This document shows, one piece after another, positions 59,519 through 64,000 of a stretch of 64,000 nucleotides of DNA; position 1 is the first letter of the stretch, and every line of letters begins with the position of its first letter. A model generated the notes under the pieces. The model had not been told where the DNA came from and searched no databases. It was given only the letters and a program-made list of their open reading frames with translations. The DNA is taken from positions 218,011,622-218,075,621 of the forward strand of contig NC_053039.3 of NCBI RefSeq assembly GCF_002575655.3. Reading direction: 5' to 3'. This DNA comes from Aegilops tauschii subsp. strangulata. Lineage: Eukaryota; Streptophyta; Magnoliopsida; Poales; Poaceae. A program made the translations under genes and the position numbers.

Positions 59519-61272
59519 TGTTGGAAATATGCCCTAGAGGCAATAATAAAATGGTTATTATTGTATTTCCTTGTTCATGATAATTGTCTATTGTTCATGC
59601 TATAATTGTATTAACTGGAAACCGTAATACATGTGTGAATACATAGACCACAACATGTCCCTAGTGAGCCTCTAGTTGACTAGCTCATTGATCAATAGAT
59701 GGTTATGGTTTCCTGGCCATGGACATAGGATGTCATTGATAACGGGGTCACATCATTAGGAGAATGATGTGATGGACAAGACCCAATCCTAAGCATAGCA
59801 CAAGATCGTGTAGTTCGTTTGCTAAGAGCTTTTCTAATGTCAAGTATCATTTCCTTAGACCATGAGATTGTGCAACTCCCGGATACAGTAGGAATGCTTT
59901 GGGTGTACCAAACGTCACAACGTAACTGGGTGGCTATAAAGGTACACTACAGGTATCTCCGAAAGTGTCTGTTGGGTTGGCACGAATCGAGACTGGGATT
60001 TGTCACTCTGTATGACGGAGAGGTATCTCTGGGCCCACTCGGTAATGCATCATCATAATGAGCTCAATGTGACTAAGGAGTTAGTCACGGGATCATGCGT
60101 TACGGAACGAGTAAAGAGACTTGCCGGTAACGAGATTGAACGAGGTATTGGGATACCGACGATCGAATCTCGGGCAAGTAACATACCGATTGACAAAGGG
60201 AATTGTATACGGGATTGATTGAATCCCCGACATCGTGGTTCATCCGATGAGATCATCGTGGAGCATGTGGGAGCCAACATGGGTATCCAGATCCCGCTGT
60301 TGGTTATTGACTGGAGAGATGCCTCGGTCATGTCTACATGCCTCCCGAACCCGTAGGGTCTACACACTTAAGGTTCGGTGACGCTAGAGTTGTTATGGGA
60401 AATAGTATGTGGTTACCGAAGGTTGTTAGGAGTCCCGGATGAGATCCCGGATGTCACGAGGAGTTCCGGAATGGTCCGGAGGTGAAGATCGGTATATTGG
60501 ACGAAGGGTATTGGAGTCCGGAAGTGTTCCGGGGGTACCAGGCTATGGCCAGCATGTCCGAAAGGGGTTTCAGAGGCCCCGGCAAGCGTTAGGGGGCCTT
60601 ATGGGCCAAGGGGAAGGGGAAAACCAGCCCACTAAGGGGCTGTGTGCCCCTCCCAACCCCTCTCACGTAACGTGGAGAGGTGGGGGCACCTCCCCTAGGG
60701 CAGCCACCCCTCCCGGCTTGGGGGGCAAGTTTCCTAGGGGTGGGGGCGCCCAAACCCATCTAGGGTTTCCCCTGTGGCCGCCACCCCTCCCCTAGGGAAC
60801 CCTAGGGCGCCTCCTCCACCCCCTTCCCCCTATATATAGTGAGGGAGAGAGAGGGCAGCCGCACCCCTTCCTTGGCGCAGCCCCTCCCTCCTCATACATC
60901 TCCTCCTCCTCCGTAGTGCTTGGCAAAGCCCTGCTGGAGAACCACGAGCTCCACCACCACCACGCCGTCGTGCTGTCGGAGTTCTCCCTCAACTTCTCCT
61001 CTCCCCTTGCTGGATCAAGAAGGAGGAGACGTCCCCGGGCTGTACGTGTGTTGAACCCGGAGGCGCCGTCCATTCGGCGCTAGATCGGATCTTCCGCGAT
61101 TTGAATCGCCGCGAGTACGACTCCATCAACCGCGTTCTTGTAACGCTTCCGCTTAGTGATCTTCAAGGGTATGAAGATGCACTCCCTCTCTCTCTCTCTT
61201 GTTGGTAGTATCTCCTAGATTGATCTTGGTGACACGTAGGAAAATTTTGAATTATTGCTACGTTACCCAACA
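59519..61272 (+). repeat. 3' LTR of the copia element at 52637
   Basis: 1754 bp with intact TG...CA ends, directly followed by the TSD tgtag. Confidence 0.95.
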
Positions 61273-61485
61273 TGTAGGCCCAGAACCATCAATAAATTTT
61301 GACCTTGTTTCTCGTCACATTGCAGATTACAACACAATAAGTAATTGCAAATCTGTTCACACCTATCAAACTAATATGTGTTTACACTTAGCACTGAGAT
61401 ATAAAAACTACCCACTCGAAAATTACTTCACAGTTCATCTCCTCATCACCCAAAAAATAGGTCTTTCCTGTCAAGTCGTTCCGCC
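61273..61485 (+). other. CACTA sequence upstream of cassette 2
   Basis: About 210 bp of AT-rich sequence that continues the CACTA element after the copia insertion. It probably contains the promoter and leader of cassette 2. Confidence 0.5.
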
Positions 61486-62088
61486 ATGACTGGTAGGAGG
61501 AGTTTCGGGTGGACATATAACCAGGCAGCAAAGACCAAGGCCGCGGAAGCACTAGAGAGGTCCCGCCGCGAAGCGGCAGCCGCAGCAGAGATGTCCTGGC
61601 GTGCCGCGGAGCCCTCGAACGAGCTCTCACGGGCACGCGAGGGCTCTCACAAGCGCACTTTCCACGTCGGCCATCGCGATGAGCTGGCGTTCCTAAAGTC
61701 CTTGGCCGGCGATGACGACATTCTCGCTGGCCTCGTTAAGCAGCAGGAGCTGGTCGATGGCTTGATGAAGCTGCTCGAGATCAGCGATGCCTCGGTTGAC
61801 AAGGCGACCGGCCTCGTCGAGCAACTCATGGGTGACAATGTGAGGCTCCTCAAGGCGCTCGCCGAGAAGGAGGAGGAGGCCGCCAGCTGGAAGATGCTGC
61901 ATGAGCAGAGCAGTGCCTCGGGGATGACACTGACAGCGGTCGTCGAGGAACTGATGGGTGACTTGAGGAAGCTCCGGATCAAGCGCGAGCAGGAGGTGGA
62001 GGAATCCGTGGCTAATTTCAAGCAAAGTCGTGAGGTATTGAAGAAGGAGCTGGAGGATGTCGTCGCCTGGCGATCCATCAACGAGTAG
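61486..62088 (+). CDS. CACTA cassette 2, coiled-coil protein of unknown function
   Basis: An intact 200-residue frame starting MTGRRSFGWTYNQ. Residues 15-45 are Ala/Arg/Glu-rich; residues 65-195 are strongly helical with heptad-like Leu spacing, so a long coiled coil is likely (LAGLVKQQELVDGLMKLLEI, EQLMGDNVRLLKALAEKEEE, VEELMGDLRKL). The repeated (V)E(Q/E)LMGD element at about 111-116 and 152-157 suggests an internal repeat. High GC content and codon use fit a real grass gene. It may be a captured host gene or a CACTA accessory protein; I cannot decide. The DNA at residues 10-15 (61514-61531) matches cassette 1 (51390-51407). Confidence 0.65.
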   Translation: MTGRRSFGWTYNQAAKTKAAEALERSRREAAAAAEMSWRAAEPSNELSRAREGSHKRTFHVGHRDELAFLKSLAGDDDILAGLVKQQELVDGLMKLLEISDASVDKATGLVEQLMGDNVRLLKALAEKEEEAASWKMLHEQSSASGMTLTAVVEELMGDLRKLRIKREQEVEESVANFKQSREVLKKELEDVVAWRSINE

Positions 62089-62159
62089 AGACAGTAGCGA
62101 CCCAGATCGTTGTCTACGATTTCCTTCTTCTCTTGCCCTCGTGTCTTCTAGGCTTTGCT

Positions 62160-62204
62160 GCATGTGGCATTTTAAATTATCCGGAATATGTAAGACAATT
62201 ATTA
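62160..62204 (+). repeat. 3' module of CACTA cassette 2
   Basis: The counterpart of 52262-52306, 44 of 45 bases identical. A weaker copy follows at about 62274-62300. Confidence 0.75.
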
Positions 62205-62304
62205 TCTGCGCCATTGTAAATTTGTCGTCGTATTATCTGTTGCTATTTTATTTGTCATCGTATTATCCGTTGCCCTATGTGGCAATTTAAATTAGGTCGG
62301 AATA

Positions 62305-62727
62305 CGAGTTGAAAACACGAACAAATCAAATGCTGCCATGGGATCACAAGCAAACACCCTCCGTCCATGTGCTTTAATTAACCCATTAATGGAGAAGTTG
62401 TGAGCGAGGCGGGCGGCGGCTGGTGCATGGAGGTCAAAGAGCTCGCTTCCAAATGAGCATGGGCGGCCTTGCTGCTCGCATGTGTCCCGTCGAACCTGCG
62501 AGGTGGACAGGATGCACGCGTCCCACCGAGCCTGCACGGCGGACTGCTCGCACGCGTCCCGTCGAGCCTGCACGACAGACTTCTCGCGCTCGTCCCGTCT
62601 AATCAAACACCTGCATGCACGCCACCTAGTATGGTTAAATTTAGACACGGTTCATATAATACAACCGTTTGCGATATTAACGTGTCAGCTATTTGTTTCA
62701 AAAAGACTGTTGACTATTAATGTGTGC
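62305..62727. other. CACTA internal sequence between cassette 2 and tandem repeats
   Basis: GC-rich part (62400-62600) with three CGTCCCGTCGAGCCTGC-like short repeats about 36 bp apart; the overlapping open frames here translate that repeat. A segment at 62640-62680 (GACACGGTTCATATAATACA, GTTTGCGAT) resembles subterminal repeat words. Confidence 0.45.
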
Positions 62728-64000
62728 ACCTTGTCTCAAACTGGACGATTTTTTTACCATGGCATTTATGTGCCATGTCATGAAACCATGCCAAGTTTCA
62801 TGTTTTTTGGGTGAGTTTTTTATTTACTAGGATTTAAAAACCGAGATTCTCAATGTTTCAGGACGACGAGAAGTTTGTAATTCATTCCCATTCCTTAAAT
62901 CAGACCTAAACATGCACCCAATGACACATGTACGATTTCCCACCCATTTTTCTTCACTGGAGCATGTGCTTGTAGTTCAAATTTGAATTATGGACTACAT
63001 TAAATGCCTAGAAAACTTAATTAATATATACAATGGCCAAACGAACCCTGAACAGTTTCAAATTTCAGCACGACACTCGTGTTATTCTATGTTGCCTGTA
63101 GAAAACAAAGTTCAAGGCGAGAAGAGGCAGCGATTATCGTTTCACCCACAAGAGGGGCATGTTTCCCTACGAGAACCACGAGGGGTGCGAGAAGCTTCGG
63201 TTTGTAAGAGGCTTGTAATATAGCTTCACCCAAATTGGACAATTATATGTACCATGTAGTGACACCATGCCAAGTTTCATGATTTCCTGGTGAGTTTTGG
63301 ATTTACAGAGATTTGTAAACCGAGATTCACAATGTTTGTGGCCAAGCTAGGACGGCGAGACGGTTGAATTCATTCCCATTCATTCCATGGGACCTAAACA
63401 TACACCCAAGGACACATGTACGTTTTTTTCTAGCCATTTTAGTGCACTGGAGCATGTATTTGTAGTTCGGATTTGAAGTATGGACATTAAATGCCTAGAA
63501 AACTCAGTTAATGAATAAAAAAGGTCAAATGAACCCTGAATAATTTCAAAGTTCAGCGGGAATCTCCCGTTGTTCCGTGTTGCGTGTAAAAGAAAATACG
63601 AGGCTAGAAGAGCGAGCGATTATCGTTTGGCCCACAAGGGGACACGCTTCCCTATCAAAACCACGAGGGTTCTTGCAAAAGGCTCCGGTTTGTAAGAGCT
63701 TTGTAATAAAGCTTGGCCCAAATTGGCAATGTTTTTACCACGACATATATGTGCCATTACGTGACACCATGCCACCTTTGATGACTTTCTGGTGAGTTTT
63801 GGATTTATGGGGATTTAAAAACCGAGATTCCAAATGTTTGAGGATGAGCCAGGACGCCGGTACGGTTGTAATTCATTCCCATTCCTGGCATGGGACCTAA
63901 ACATGCACCCAAGGACACATGTATGATTTTTCTAGCCATTTTGGTGAACCAGAGCATGTATTTGTAGTTCAGATTTGAATTATGGACATTAAATGCCTAG
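62728..64000 (+). repeat. CACTA internal tandem repeats of about 490 bp
   Basis: Units start near 62728, 63221 and 63711 and share CAAATTGGACAAT-like, CACCATGCCAAGTTTCATG, GTGAGTTTTGGATTTA, CCTAAACATGCACCCA and ATTAAATGCCTAGAAAACT blocks. The anchor CCATGCCA recurs at 62786, 63265 and 63767 (spacings 479 and 502). The array continues beyond the window. Such arrays are typical of Triticeae CACTA elements. Confidence 0.85.

Larger units (their letters stand above)
52637..61272 (+). mobile_element. Angela/BARE-1-type copia element inserted in the CACTA transposon
   Basis: Complete element of 8636 bp with LTRs 52637-54408 and 59519-61272, degenerate tRNA-iMet PBS (54410-54423), PPT (GCAAGTGGGAGAC ending 59518) and a perfect 5-bp TSD tgtag (52632-52636 and 61273-61277). 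LTRs differ at about 36 positions (about 2 percent) plus a (CT)n length difference. The gag-pol region is full of stops. Confidence 0.95.
50531..64000 (+). mobile_element. CACTA DNA transposon, left part (right end outside window)
   Basis: Begins with CACTACTACAGGATGCTGCT inside the gypsy integrase; the three bases before it (atg) are the candidate TSD. Subterminal direct repeats (50690-51100), two coding cassettes, and about 490-bp tandem repeats follow. No transposase is seen in the window; it may lie further right or the copy may be non-autonomous. The element is interrupted by a copia retrotransposon (52637-61272). Confidence 0.82.

Noticed and set aside
62469..62814. Overlapping plus-strand frames of 83 and 110 residues
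   Set aside because: They translate a short degenerate GC-rich repeat (CGTCCCGTCGAGCCTGC type) in two frames; no independent coding sign.

Overview
The window is a piece of a large plant genome, almost certainly a Triticeae grass (wheat, goatgrass or a close relative). It holds one intact single-copy gene surrounded by nested transposable elements. The organism call rests on LTRs of the Angela/WIS/BARE-1 type (TGTTGGAAATATGCC... and relatives), Athila-like gypsy elements primed by tRNA-Asp, a Sirevirus-type copia element, Stowaway MITEs inside introns and CACTA subterminal repeats, a combination typical of wheat-group DNA. Family names are given from memory of these sequences and are tentative. 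Element boundaries were read directly from LTR termini, primer-binding sites (PBS), polypurine tracts (PPT) and target-site duplications (TSD).

Layout. 1-5006: 3' part of a non-autonomous gypsy element (A, plus strand), inserted in a copia LTR whose remainder is 5007-6178. 6179-6514: unassigned, with a possible Helitron 5' end. 6515-14356: a second copy of the same gypsy family (B, minus strand), complete with both LTRs; its 5' LTR carries a 460-bp internal fold-back. 14357-15700: intergenic DNA. About 15.7-22.2 kb: a complete long-chain acyl-CoA synthetase gene of the LACS8/LACS9 type (plus strand, 11 coding exons, 698 residues, one 5'-UTR intron, two Stowaway MITEs in introns). 22320-22790: a copia LTR fragment. 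22936-43168: a Sirevirus-like copia element (minus strand) with near-intact pol, an extra 3' ORF in the env-like position, multiple PPT-like motifs and CpG-rich palindromes. It is split by a nested Angela-type copia element at 31008-39442 (minus strand). 43169-44684: flank, LTR fragments and unassigned sequence. 44685-50530: an autonomous-type gypsy element (plus strand) with decayed gag and pol, broken in its integrase by a CACTA transposon that starts at 50531 and runs off the right edge. The CACTA element is itself split by a copia element at 52637-61272, which has a perfect TSD (tgtag).

How it fits together. The only host gene is the acyl-CoA synthetase, which activates free fatty acids with ATP and CoA. 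All else is mobile-element sequence or unassigned spacer. Nesting order and by-eye LTR divergence agree: the Sirevirus LTRs differ at roughly 2.5 percent of sites, the Angela element nested in it at roughly 1.1 percent, and the copia element in the CACTA at roughly 2 percent. I found no cellular operon-like, defence or otherwise clearly new system. The most unusual items are the fold-back LTR, the palindrome cluster shared between the Sirevirus LTRs and the region upstream of its extra ORF, a microhomology deletion at the nested copia junction, and two CACTA cassettes of unknown function that share end modules.
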